Of a stretch of DNA of 64,000 bases, positions 46,403-59,744 are shown piece by piece (positions within the stretch are counted from its first letter, which is position 1; each line of letters opens with the position of its first letter). A program made the position numbers and the translations under genes. The stretch spans positions 687,001 through 751,000 of the forward strand of contig JARHVA010000021.1 in assembly GCA_037957365.1 (NCBI GenBank), given 5' to 3'. This stretch comes from Torreya grandis (taxonomy: Eukaryota; Streptophyta; Pinopsida; Cupressales; Taxaceae). A model generated the notes under the pieces. It was not told the origin of the DNA. It ran no database searches and was given only the letters and a program-made list of their open reading frames with translations.

Positions 46403-48070
46403 TTCTAATGAATTTTGGTATTTTAGGTTTTGGAAATTCGAAACATAATGAAATGTTACTTGAAAACCCTTTTTTCAAATAGGTGGGTTCAAAAAACTCT
46501 AGAATTCTATATTAATAATCATATTTTAGGTGGTTGTTTCACTACTATATCTAACATGAGACACATGTTGCATGTGGTATATTAACAATGTGTTTTTCAT
46601 GAAGGCGAGTGGTTTCAACTCTTATGTTTATAATGTTATATTGCAAGCACTATGAATAAGAAATGTAAATTTATATAAAATATGTTATGAAAAAAAAAAT
46701 GTGTGTTTTTATAAAAAATTGTTTAGCCTCCTAACAAATGGCCTTCAATATTGGTCTCCATAATTTATTTTGAATTATCTAAATTATGTATGTTTTTTAA
46801 CCTTGTGTTGGTGTGTTTGAGTTAGTGACATCGGTGGGGACAATAAGGAATCCGTTATATGATTTGTCTTTTAGTGTTAAGGCTTGAGTTTCAAATGAAA
46901 AAAAAATGGTCTTTCTCAAATGCTTACACTCAACAATGGATATCTACACAACCTTTACACTTTATACATATTACATTATTACATGGTATCAGTCATGTAC
47001 TAATGTACAAAATTTATATATAATTATATTTATTTGGTTCCTTCTTCATAACACACTAAATTTTCATATGTGGTGAATTCTTACAGGGTTATTAACACTT
47101 TGGCATGTGTAAGAGTTACCCTTATACAATATATTTAAATTGGAGACCTTCTTATGTTACTTCTATGCTCCATTTAAAATCCAACCTTCAAAATATCTAG
47201 TATTTGTTTCCCATTTCAATTTATTTTATATCTTTTAGCCAAAAATAACATAAAATCCTCATCCATGACTTTTGTAATTTAGCTACCCTTGCCTCTATCA
47301 ATTTCGATACCTTTCAAGAGAGCATCACTTTAACGATGTCTTTAGAACCAATAAATATATGTTTACACATGGACATGTTAAGCTCTTCACCATGGTGTTT
47401 AAAATAGTCTATTTCCAATATTATTAACCCCACAACATTGGTGGGATTATTTCTTTCGCCTTTCTTGATAATTAGAATGGTTATGTGAAGTTGTGATGAA
47501 TCCCTACCTACTAATATATGAACATTTTTTTTATTTTTATTTTATATAAACCATATTATTGTAAAAAACTAACATAAATCACAAAATGTACTTGAATTAG
47601 TGGTTTATGATGTTACTTACTACTTTTTTTGTTTATGTGTATTATTTGAGCTTTCATAGTGAAGCTTTGATTTTTCAACAAGATTTTATAATCATGTATA
47701 TTGATAAACATAAAATTTTATACAAGCACATCAATATGTATTACATGTATGAAGAAGTGGATTTGAAAAATATATTGAAATTAAAATTATAATGACTGTT
47801 AAACAAAATTATTTTCAAGCTTGCAAAATCCATTGAAAAACAATGCTTAAATAAATGAAATAGCATGATAGAAAAAATCAATATTCAATAATACTACATG
47901 AATAAATAAAAAACCATGGAGTGAATAAATTTGAAATAAATTTTGCATATGCTTGTGGATTGATGATCTCACGTTTCTTAATACATGTTTTGAGTTTTTC
48001 TTACAACATTACTTATATGCTTATAGACTAAATAGTTACATCTATATGAATTTGCCTCTTGAGTTTTTCT

Positions 48071-48102
<32 letters not shown>

Positions 48103-51100
48103 TGAATGGGACTAAAGTATATAAAAATTCATCTCAAAATGATTTCCTCCTCACTTAAATCTCTAACCCAAATGCATGTAATCCATGTTCTAAATTAACT
48201 CGACAACAATTAGCACATGGATTTTCAATAGTAGTTAGAACAATTTGAATATATGTAATATTCATGCTTAAATGATTTTTCCAATACAAATGGGATGCAT
48301 GTCCAAAATAAGAAGAAAAAAACTAAGGATGAAAAGGCAAGTTATGTGTCCTTCCAATATGGAAGGTACATAAGTTAATCCTCCATATAAATGATGAAAA
48401 CATAACTATAGTGTCAATATAATAAATGTAAACTCAAATTAAGAATATGACTTATAACCTTTGATTTCAAAAGCTTGCAACACAACACACATGAAATATA
48501 AAAACCACTCATTGCATTCATCATTAACCTTTAGATTTGTGTATGGGTATATTTAAAAATGGGACCATGCCAAAAATGCATATTTTTGTTTAAAGTTTAG
48601 TTGGACCATTCTTTTTTGGCTAAACAATTTATTTTGATTTTTTTTGAGGTAGTAGAATAACTGTAAAATTCAAAAACAAAACTATAAAGTTTAATGTCTC
48701 AAATTAGTTCGACATTGATAATTTTATTTTTTAATGAGTGATTTTAAAATACATGAAAACCATAAATATTTAATATTTTAAAGTGGTGTGGGCTAAGATG
48801 GAATGTAACGTGAAATGTCATATTTCAAATACATTTCTCTTTTGAAGCTAAGTAGATTCTCTCTCTTTCTTGAGCTTTGAAGAGGTTTATGTAACTACCT
48901 TTTATGTCATGATATTAAATAATTTGTAAAGGATGTCACATAGATAAAAACCACACATTAGAGATGGGATAAGGCAACATTTTGTGCCAGAGAAGGGGAG
49001 TATGTTAACACATTTATTTTAGGACTTGTGCCTAGTTTTGAATTAGTTAAATTGTTGGTATGGATATTACCTTATAATCCACCTCTTTATCACAATTGTG
49101 ATGTATTCATGGTTAGGAATCTCAATTAATAAATGTCTTTGACCATGCAACCCACAAAATACTCAACAAAATTTGTAATAAAATGAAACAATAATAACTC
49201 ATATCTTTGTTTGATTTCAACCAAATGGAAATACAACAGGTACAATAATATAAAAACATTGCAATCTCATAATGAGATGTGTTACAACATCAGATCTGTA
49301 AATCATAGCTTTGATAACTTGCAATATTTACAAAATAAACTCTTATATCTAATCACTATCCAATCTCCCACTGGAAGAGTCCCTTACCACAAGCATAGGG
49401 GCATGCTTATATAAACATAAGACCCACCTATTTACATTAAGTACTTTTACCCCACTAACAACATTAACTCATTTTAGTGAGTCCCAAACCTTAAATGTCA
49501 CAAAAATATTAAATGTCTTCACATTTCTAAGGAATAAGAACCTATTAGAACTCAATGCATCCCAAAATAGGGTGTATACATTATTAAATAAATATTTGTC
49601 TTCCATGGATTTCAAAATTAAATGCCAATCAATCAATAACAGCTTCACATACATCAAAATTCACATAACATCATGGGTCTTCAAAATCAAAAAACCTATG
49701 TTCCATGACTCTTATGTATCCTTAAGGATGATAAATAACATTATTGGTGTTTCTTTAAATGATCTAAAACTTGACACACAAATTTCACAATAGATAACAA
49801 ATAATCCTAATAAATCTCTCTTACTCCTTTGGCACGATGGTGAAGAATCATCTCAAATAAATACTTTATTTCAAATAAGTGTCACACACTAACAGAAACA
49901 TACATAACATCTCTACATGGCTATGCAAGGAATATTCTTACAATATCTCACATTAGGTTTCACAAACTAGACTAAACATTATTTTGATATAGTTGTGAAA
50001 TAAAATATACATGGATCATTACAAACACGTGTTCTCACAGGAAACACATAACTACACTAAACAAGGTGATCACAAAGTGTAAACATCTAAAGTTCACCAT
50101 TCCTATGTCATTACCAAGTTTACCATCATCTGATACTAATTATTGTTATTCATCATGATAACATTATCCTATCATCACCCTAACATCCCCCTTTACATTT
50201 AACTTCATCATACTAATCTTACACCTTCATCACATCATCCTTTGCATCAATTAATCATCCACTCATCATCCTACCTAACCATTAATCAAGATTTCACAAT
50301 ATCCAAGAATTTTATATTCTTTTTCACCTAATCTCAACTACCCCGACTAACAATCCTAGCAAATCACATCCCTAATTTCTACATAAATATTCATCTATTA
50401 TCTGAATCATCTATATAACTTACTAATCCACCTTGATCCACTCACCATCCACCTCTAGAATCCTCTAGGAATTTTTAATTCCTAAATCTACCTACCAATC
50501 CTCTCATCAATTATAAGCCATTGATCTAAATCCTCTATGGCTCAATCTTAGCCATTGATCTCTTCCATGTGGCTCTATATATTGAGCTACACTCCCATGA
50601 AAATCATATTTTAAACTTTGAATCCTTGAGTCTTGAAGCTTTTTCATCCTTGTATACAAGTTATCCATCAACTATTGCCAAATAATCAATCATCCTTAGC
50701 CTAAGTGTTATCAAAATCTTGAGCTAGCTAGAATGATCATACATCAAAGAGCATCAAGCATATAATTATCCAATTAGTAAGATCTTCTTCAATAATGAAG
50801 AGTTATTTAAAGGCAAAATAAAGTATGATATATTTTGTTTTTCATGGCTTTTAATTGGTCTTTTTCCTTAGCCCAATCTGAGGAGTTATGATTCAGATTA
50901 GATTAGAATCTCTTATTATCAAATTTTAATCATTGTCTTAAATTTTGATTATATCCAATTTCAACTAATGTTGGTATGTTTTTATGTTTAATAAATAAAA
51001 AAAGGATAAGAATACCTTTTAATACGTTTATTTCAATAATGAGTGGAGGAATATCATATCAAAGTGTTTTTTCTTTAAAAAAAAGAATTTGTCAATTTTT

Positions 51101-51470
51101 TAAAAGCAAAAAACTATACAAATAGGGGGAATTTCTTTCCTCTAACTTGCATGAACATGAACATTGAAGACCAAAACCATCAATATACTAACAGTTTTTA
51201 TAGGTTTATACTCAAGGTCATCTATCAAATTACTTACATTTCTATTTACAGGTCTACTTATCAAAGAAATCAGCAGTTAAATAATCATTTAAACTATTTT
51301 TTATCCATTTTGGTCAATTTTAATCAACTAATTAAATTAATCTTATTTAAAAAAGAAGATTTTATATTATCTTCCCTCTCACCCATTCAAAAACTTTGGG
51401 AATCAAGAACAATCGACGTTAGTTTGTGTGTGCTTAAATTATGTTAACTGAGTTTTTTGTTGTTCATTTA
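46403..51470. other. Unassigned AT-rich DNA
   Basis: No gene is supported. Open frames at 47607-47792, 49211-49414, 49469-49657, 49572-49793 and 51151-51447 are short, low in complexity and without motifs. A (TA)n tract lies at 48078-48103. From about 50.1 kb the sequence becomes rich in CATC and CAATC words like the gypsy-derived stretches further right, so part of a gypsy LTR may begin here, but I could not find its partner. Confidence 0.4.
48078..48103. repeat. (TA)n microsatellite
   Basis: A run of about 12 TA units in AT-rich DNA. Confidence 0.85.
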
Positions 51471-53459
51471 TGTGTGTGTTTCACCTAGGGATAGATTGTG
51501 TATGCTATCCCATTACACCCCTAGGGTGATCTTGGGGATTGAAAACAATTTCCACATCCCATTAATATATTTATAATGTCAGTGTGACATGGAATTAATC
51601 CCCATGCAGGTGCCATAGTATTTAGGCAGGTTATGATGTGGATTTTACCACCACTCACTAATCCACACTTTGTGTTCCTATAGAGTATAAGTATTAAGGA
51701 CCATTGTCATAAATATAAGTAGGATTCCCCATAAAGTGTTTTATGAAGTGAGGATGTCATACTCCAATACTCATGCATCAAACAATGTTATGAAGTGAGG
51801 ATGCACCTAGAGATCCTTGTAAAGCCTAGCTTAAGACCTTCAGCCACAAATAACTTATAGTTCAAGGGAAACAACATCTCCAAATATTACTCATGGCATA
51901 CAAACATGGAGTGAGGGTTAGGAAACCAATCTAGTCACCACTTCACATGGGTAGCTATGTGGGTTACTAGTTGTGTTACATGCCTTTATCTACTAGCACG
52001 GGGCTTATGGCTTGTTTAATCTTATTTGAGTGTTGGAAATACCCATACTATTTGAAGACCTCATACCCTAAACCAAAAAATAACCTCAATCAAACATCAA
52101 CATCAACATTCATAAATCAAACATCAACATAGATAATCTAAAATTGACTAAGGCATAGATACCATGTGTTCCAAACACACATCGACCAACATTCCTTATG
52201 CAACCCCAATAAGTTAACATCCTAAAAAAAGTTCAATCTAATCATTGCCTCATCAAACCAATCCAAATAATCTAATTTATAATCCCTAGTCTAATCTTGA
52301 CCACATCTACATTAATTAACCCAATCATTCACAATCACATTCAACTAACCAACCAATCATAAGCTTTCCTTAATCTACATGGAAAATAATCCCATTAACT
52401 AATTTTCAATATGAGCTTGCTAAAATCCTAAAACCCAATCAAGTTTGAGTTAATCCTCACCAACCAATCCAATCATCCACTTAAATATAATAATCACATT
52501 TATCTAAATCACATTATTCAATCAAACAATCATTTTATATCAACCAACATCCACATATCCAAACAAAGTTGAGAAAATTAGATCTTATATCATCCAATCA
52601 CATTCAATATAACTTACCAATATGCCAATCAATCCAACACCAAGGGTCACTTTCACCCTAATCAATCAATCCTAATGTAAGGTTGTCAAATTATCCAATC
52701 ATTTGAGCTAGTCATAACCTAGCCAACATCCATAAATCAAATCACCTTCTAGGGTTACATCTAAATAAACCTAATCCAATCAATCAAATATCAATAAATA
52801 AAACTTATCATTAGTTAGTATCCTAGGGTTAACCATACCCTAATCAATATAAATCAAGCTAGTTCACATTCACAATCAATCAACCTGCTCAAGTTTATCA
52901 TCCATCATCAAATCATCAATATCAACAATCTCACATATCAAAAGATCTAAACCCAAATACATTAAATATTAAATCAATATTTAAATCAATATAAAACAAG
53001 CTTATATCAAAAATACCTAAACATAAAAAATCCACACTAAAAAATCTAAATTCTAAATTTGGTCCACCTCATCCAAACATTCAACAATCATTTCATAATC
53101 TTTTTGTTCAATCTCTAATACCTATCAATTAGAACCAAAAAATCACAACGTCTATCATTTCTTTCATCTTCATCCATGGCACTCAAAATAGATTTGGATA
53201 TAGCTCAGTTCAAACAATAAATTTTTTAAAATAAGGACATCATCCTTTTATGACTCCTAGAAATGGGGGCCTGACTTCCTAAAAGCTTTGATCTTATAAA
53301 CCTATGTTCCATCTTGAGTAGGAACACTCAAGTCCTTCCACATCAAAATAATATTAATCTTATCCCCCATGCGATCTAATCACAATTAAACTTTCCATCC
53401 ACCAATTATAGTCATAATCATGACATCCCTTATCTAACTAGTAAAGAAAAACTATCTTA
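51471..53459 (+). other. CAATC-rich non-coding stretch, probably a gypsy leader and 5' gag
   Basis: A nested hairpin occurs at 51481-51529 (GGGATAG / CTATCCC inside TCACCTAGGG / CCCTAGGGTGA). TTATGAAGTGAGGATG occurs twice (near 51742 and 51789). From 52.1 to 53.1 kb the sequence is a low-complexity run of CAATCAAT- and CATCAA-like words without clear periodicity. No protein motif is visible. Confidence 0.4.
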
Positions 53460-53960
53460 ACAACCCTATCTAATACCATTCTGGCTCCTGAGCCACAACA
53501 ACTACAAGCATCTAGTTATGTCTTGCCATTGCTACACCAAGGACAATCATTTGATCCACAACCAAGTGCTTACACATGAAACAAAGTTGTGAATAGAGAT
53601 AATATATTCCTCTTAGTGAATCCCTGGAAGTCATATTTTATCAACTAGTCATAGCAAATATGATTATTTATCCATGCACTAAACCTTTTGATCTATCCAA
53701 ACCTAGGCCCTCTTGGTATAGAAAAGGTGAATATTGTCAATGTCATGAAATCCATGGGAATTCCATTAATAGATGCTCAAAATTTATAAATTACATCCAA
53801 GATCTAATTGATTTTGGCAACATCAAAATCGAATCAGATACATCCACTTCTGAGAGTTAGCAAGAGGGGATATGCCAAGATTCCTTTCCATATCATGATC
53901 AAACTCATCCATATCTAAATCAAGATCAAGAAAGTGAACCTAACCTTAACTTTTTTGAGC
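53460..53960 (+). pseudogene. Second gypsy gag remnant with knuckle-like motif
   Basis: The 66-residue open piece 53660-53860 contains KPRPSWYRKGEYCQCHEIHG and NRCSKFINYIQDLIDFGNIK. The C-x2-C/Y-H-E-x-H-G-x5-R-C pattern and the following I-Q-D-L-I-D stretch match the gag knuckle of Tat-type gypsy elements and parallel the remnant at 5.9-6.3 kb (HHTNGH and IIQNLIDQKEIPN). Upstream codons are Gln/Pro/Ser-rich. No protease or reverse transcriptase follows within the next 2.5 kb. Confidence 0.6.
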
Positions 53961-56640
53961 CTCTTTATAATCATTCACTATCTTCAAAGATTATATCTTT
54001 GATAAGACTAACTTTAATCTAGCCATCTTTGACAAACCCCTCTTTAATGAGCCATTCTTAAAAGAACCTATTATTAAGTAGCAATATATCTCTTATACAT
54101 CATATTAAATCCCCCATTTTTTGTAATCCATTCATTCCAAATACTCTATCACCAAACAAAAAATAAAGGAAGTACTTTTGGATAATACAATCCAAAATAC
54201 CTTACATACATCTAAAAACCAAACATCATCTATCAGCAAGAAAACAAACCAACATCTTCTATCAATTACATCACAACAAAAACATTTGAATTAGGATTAA
54301 CATCAGTTTTATCCACATCAGATTTAAAATCAACATTAGAATCAATCCTAGCCTCAGATTCAACATCCACATCGTCCACATCAAAATTAGGATGCACGAC
54401 ATTAGCTACATGCCTTCTAAAAATCAATACAGTGACCTTAGTGATTCTTTTAGGATTCATGAGGAATATTTCTCCAACATCAAAATAGGTCACCCCATAT
54501 TTTTTTCATCACCATTTCTTTCCATTATCCTAAAATTCAATCTCTCACAACTTTTGATTGGGACTAACAAAATCACACACTGTCAAACTTCCTCTATAGT
54601 GACACATCAATTGCATAATCCATGGGGATCCAAGATTATATCCAATCATAAAATCATAGAAATAGACTCAAAATTATCTTCAATCTAGTAACATATCATA
54701 GGGAATCAAAAGAATCCCTCCATCAAAGCAAATCAAATAATCAACCAAATCAAAAATAAAATTTCCCTAGTGAAAACCTCCTTGAGTTACTACTAGACAA
54801 TCAAAACAATCAACTAAATCAAAATCATCATTTCTTAGTGAAAACCTTAATGAGGTACAAGCAAACAATCAAAATCAAGTGAATCCAACAAATCAATAAT
54901 ATTATGTTGGTGAAAATCTCTTAAAAGTACTAATAGATAAACAAATTAGCTTTGCATCACTTGATCAAGACATCATCAAAATCAATATCAAAATGGCTAA
55001 TAATACAAAATCATTCAAATTATAACTATTCTCAAGACTAAGGAGCAAAAAATTATTGGGGCCCTCTTGAGAGAATCTTCAAAATTATTTACAACATATG
55101 AAATTATGTCACGTAAATCACAATTAGAACATAAAAAATCAATAGTGGTATATGTGACTGTGAGTTCTAATTTCTAGTCTTCTGATAGTTATACCTCCCA
55201 TCACAATCCTATCATCCATCCAAATCCTATACACTACCATCAAACCATATCCTTAATTCAATCCTTATCATACTTTATCCTCCCTAACAACATTATTTTT
55301 CCTAGGGGTTACGAAGACACCTGGTTGATATGTATGAAGTTGAATCAATAATTAATAAAGATCACAACAACATCAGTGGAACCCACATCAATAGCATGAT
55401 CCTAAAAAAATTCTATCCAAAAAATGTGTCAGTTGAATAACAAAGGTGTCAACATCACACATATCATATGCCTCCAATAAATCAAGATGCCATCAAAAAA
55501 ATCATTCATCTAATGGTGAAAACCAATTTTCTAGTGCCTTAGACAAGTACCATGATGAAAATTAGTTTTCAATGTTGTGCATAATAATCCATTGTCTACA
55601 AGTACCTCGACACTTAGGTATATCCCCATCTACATCAAAAACATCATCCTACAACCATCCTTATCCATCTTAAACATCTTATTCCATCTTATTTTCCATC
55701 CTTTCTTCCCATCTTGATCTGGTTAAAGAATCAAAATAAGTCTTAATATTGTTATGGAAACATCTTGGCATATCCTTTGATCATCACTTTGATGATTGGA
55801 CATTAGATTTATACATGATGCAGCCTTTGGATATCCTTGATTCATTCCTCATTATCCCTCATCCCATCTGTGCATCATCCAAATCCTTTCACCATTCCAT
55901 CCACTACCATTCCCCATCCTGGTTATTAGGTCTGGGTTTTCTCTTTGCTAGTGACCCCTCATTTTGTACATACATAATCATAAATATCCTAAAAATCATA
56001 AAATATAAAACACCCTAGTCATCTTGTCTTGCATCATATACAAAATCTATCCAAAATCTATATCCTTGTCCAAAATCCATATCCATTACCCAAAAATTCA
56101 TTGAAACTATCCATTAATCCAATCATTTATCATTTCTTGGGGGCAATAACAAACAAGGCACATTGAATCGTGAATCAATCACCCATCCCATGGATTTTTA
56201 ATAGGACAACATACAAGACATTGATCACATAAAAATCAATGCATCACATAATTTACATGTAAATACTTGTGTGTTCATTTTACATGTATGGTCTTTGATG
56301 ATATTTGACATGTTTCAACATCTTTTATCATTTACATATCTTTGTCTAATCATCTATGTTTATTTGCTTATTTACATTTGTTCATTTAAGTGTCTTTGAT
56401 TAGGCATTTTGTGGAAATCTTTACTTGTCTTTTCTCATTTTTATCATTTTTTTAATAGCATACGACAAACATGTCATCTTGGTTCTTTATACCAATGATG
56501 CATTGCGCTACATGCTACTTGTACACTTTATTTTTTTATTTGTATCTTTTGCATTAGTCCAACATGCATTACAATAAGAAGTCATCATGGTTACACATAT
56601 CATGATGCATACTACCCAGTGCTACATTAAAACATGATTA
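53961..56640 (+). other. Decayed gypsy tail, no pol recognised
   Basis: Long stretches of CATCAAAATC-like low-complexity sequence are followed by GGGGGCAATAAC near 56140. The latter resembles the G-rich phrase in tails of Tat-type elements. Open frames 54392-54688 and 55749-56018, and 54266-54493 on the minus strand, show no domain. The 3' boundary could not be set. Confidence 0.4.
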
Positions 56641-56893
56641 TTGTTGGGTTTTTCTATCAAATTTTTCTTAAGGAACTAAAGTGTCTAGTTCCCAACAAGC
56701 TAACACACTAGCATGCCATGCAAGACTAAACTCTTACATGCTCACCCGAAGCATGTAGTAATTGTTGACAATTTTTACCCATAGGAAAGAATAGATGTTT
56801 ATTCAAGTAGTTGAAAAAGCAAATTCTAATGAGAATATATGTTTTGTGGTTTTACAAAGGGGTAAAAACATTTTGAAGTTCCAAGTGGTTTGA

Positions 56894-58026
56894 ATCCTTC
56901 AGACTTTTGGTTCGAAGGATCACTAGCCTAAGATTCAATTCCTTCAAACATTTTGTCTAAAGGAAATAGCATTTATCTTGAATAGTCAAAGGGAACTTCT
57001 CCAAGGGATACTATCAATTTATCCAAAGGGAAATTTCAAAATTTTGAAGGGACATTTGAAGATTCTGAAGGGTAACCCCAAGGGCACTTCAAGGAATAGG
57101 ACCAATTCAGAATTCTGAAGGACTTGACAAAAATATTGAGGGGCACTTGGGAAAAGCTGAGGGGCACTTGCAGAAGTCCAGAGGGTAATTTGGGAAATCT
57201 TGAGAGATAATTCCCATAGACATTTTGTCCATGAGAAAATGGATAGAAGGAAAAGGACAATTAATCCTTCAGACATTTTGTCTGAAGGGAAAGAAAGGTC
57301 CAAACAAGAAGTCCAAAAGAATTATTTTGGACAAATTATCTGAAAGAATTCTTATGAGAAGATTAATTCGATGGAAAAGGACTATTTACAAAAAACCCAA
57401 AGGGTATGTGCCCTTCAAGAAATTTCATAAGCAGGAAACTTGAAGGGCATGTGCCCTTCGGGAAAGTCATTATCAAAAATGTTGAGAGGACACTTCAAAA
57501 TGCCAAAGGTCAATTCTGATAGAAAGTTCACAAAAGAAAAGGCTTTGGATAAATTGTCCATAGAAAAGGGTCTTTTATAAAAATCTTGAAGGGTATGTGC
57601 CCTTTAGGAAAGTTCAAAATAAAAGTCTAAAGGGTCTTTTGGGAGGTTGAAGGGTCAATTGGAAAATTTTGAAGGGTCATTTCAAAATTCTTGAAGTGTA
57701 TGTTCCCTTCAAGAAGGTTCATTTTAGAATTTCAAAGGACCATTATAGGAAAGTTGAAGGACCATTTTATAAGCCGAGGGGTAGGGATAAAAAGTCTAAA
57801 GGAATTCCTTTAGACATTTTGTCTGAAAGAATTCCTTCGGAAGAGGTCACAAGGGGAAAGTCATGCAATGAGGGAGAGAGATAATTCCCACAGATAATTT
57901 ATCCATGGGAAAGTGAAAGGACACAAGCTCAAAATAAGAAACCTGAGGAAATAAAGGGAAAAAGGCTGCAGAGAAATGGACAAAAAAAAGCTGAAAGTTT
58001 CCTTTAGACTTTGTGTCCAAAGGAAA
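56894..58026. repeat. Nine related hairpins with a GACA-TTT-TGTC core
   Basis: Inverted repeats occur at 56894-56920, 56941-56963, 57211-57237, 57266-57288, 57317-57353, 57543-57563, 57801-57835, 57885-57911 and 57998-58026. The clearest (57266-57288) has perfect 10-bp arms CCTTCAGACA and TGTCTGAAGG around a 3-base loop. That at 57801-57835 has 16-bp arms with one mismatch and one G-T pair. The outer arm differs between members (CCTTC/GAAGG, TTCCCA/TGGGAA, TTTCCTTT/AAAGGAAA), and where it changes the opposite arm has changed to match. The core near the loop stays similar. Confidence 0.85.
57400..57710. repeat. GAAGGGYATGTGCCCTTC palindrome, four copies
   Basis: Copies lie at 57400-57419, 57441-57460, 57588-57606 and 57692-57710. 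The second has 8-bp arms GAAGGGCA and TGCCCTTC around TG. Each is followed by a GAAAGTTCA- or GAAGGTTCA-like stretch. They are interleaved with the hairpin family above. Confidence 0.8.
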
Positions 58027-59744
58027 TAAACAGGGATTGACCATTACAAAGAATCGACAACTCTGATGGAAAGGAAAGAAGAATAAGACAAAGGAAATGA
58101 ACAGGAAAGATAATGAACAAGGAAGCCAAAATAAATTTTGCAAGAAATAGCATAGACAAATAGCTAAAGAACATGCACAAAATGAAGATCCAAATAAAGT
58201 GAAGGATTTAAACATTGAATATAGATACATTAAAGGGTTCTTCATGTAAAGTGGTCCAAACAGGATTAGACATGTCCAGGTGTAGTCATTTCAAACATGA
58301 CACCTTCAGTTCTAAAGACAGAGACTTGTTTGCATGAAGGACTCAAGTTGATTAATGTTGGAAAGCTTAACATGATTTTCATGCATGCACTCTTGTTAAT
58401 ATAGTGTTTTCAAATGTCCCAATAGTTTAAATAGAATTCTAAGTTTAGCATTAGTGTTTTTTTCATGCAAAGAGAAGCCTTTAAAACATTCCAGAAGTTT
58501 AAGAAGAGTTCCATTTTTGGAGACTAGTGTAGCTTTCCATGTATGGAACAGATTAGTCCAAAATACGCCCACCATCCTTTTCAAATGCCAAATTTATTTT
58601 CATGCAAGGCATAAGACAAAAATAAAGTTTATTTGAAGACTGTGTTATCTTTTGACAACTCAAGTTTGACTTGGTTGATGTGGGAGTTAATCTCCTCTTC
58701 TATTTTCAATGCCAAAGGGTTTTTAATGCAAGACAAAAGACAATAAAAGACAAATTTAGAAGGCTTTTTTATCTTCACATAAAAGAAATTGGACTTGGGC
58801 TTATGAACGAGTTGTCTTCTTCTTCTATTTTCAACACCAACCTCTTGGTTGTGTATTTTTTTTATATAAGTTTGCTCTTTAGCCTTGAATTGTATCTCTC
58901 TTTTGGCAAGATCAAATTCTACCAAAGATTAAGTTTGTAACCTTTTTTTAGATTAATAGGACTATTTTTATTTACCAGAATGTTGGCATAGTGTATTCAT
59001 GTCAGTGATTTGCATAAGTAATAGAATTTCTCTTCCTTGTCAAGTCTTGATTCTTACCTAGTAGCATAGTTGATCGATTTATGCAAGTCATGTTCTATTT
59101 TTTATGTCTATTGGCTGAGATTATAGTGGATATAAGTGGTTGGTTAGTTCCTTAAATCAAGCATATTTTTTCATTTCCCTCAAGCTTTAATCATCACATA
59201 AATCTTTTTCATGATATACTTATGCATATTGGTCAATTAGAGGTGACAGTTTAGCCCTTTTTTGTCTAAAAAAAAGTTCTTAGGAGCTCAAATTGAGTGG
59301 ATCAATCAAAAAATATAGGTGTATTACCATCATTAGATAGAATTTCCATTCAATTCTCTCTCTTTTCTTAACAATTTTTAACATAGAGCAAAGATCCTAA
59401 TTGATACACCAAAGGGAGCTAGCCCTTAGAATCTAGAGATTCAATCCACTGATTAGGTCACCCACAGCCTAGAATTGTTTCCATGTTTCAATAGACTATG
59501 AAGGCCTAAAACTACCTTCACAAGGGTGCAAGTCTAATTGATAATATTTTTTTCCATGCTCAGTGGGACCACAAAGAAATTCTTTGCATATCTGAAGAAG
59601 TTTTATAGTAGATAAGATATCATCTAGTTGCAAAGCTCATAGCATCTTTCAAGAAACTCTTTCATGCCAAAGATTACCACAAGGTCAGCAACTAAAGGTG
59701 ATCCTTTTTAATTTTTATCATATAAGAGACAAAGGTTTAAGAGG

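Larger units (their letters stand above)
56641..59744 (+). other. Non-coding, probably 5' LTR and leader of the gypsy element that follows
   Basis: The part at 56.9-58.2 kb is purine-rich on the plus strand and carries two sets of short palindromes, listed separately. From 58.2 to 59.7 kb the sequence is ordinary AT-rich DNA with no motif that I recognise. The placement upstream of gypsy gag suggests LTR plus leader, but no LTR end or primer site could be fixed and the partner LTR would lie beyond the window. The minus-strand open frame of 132 residues at 57847-58245 is hydrophobic, Phe/Leu/Cys-rich, and most likely the antisense of the purine-rich tract. Confidence 0.4.

Noticed and set aside
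51720..51810. TTATGAAGTGAGGATG pair as an LTR or transposon end
   Set aside because: The two copies are only about 47 bp apart and nothing else around them matches; it is a minor local duplication.
57847..58245. Minus-strand open frame of 132 residues, hydrophobic and Phe/Cys-rich, resembling a membrane protein
   Set aside because: It is the antisense of a purine-rich tract, which gives Phe, Leu, Ser and Pro codons and few stops. No motif, promoter or homologous family is evident.
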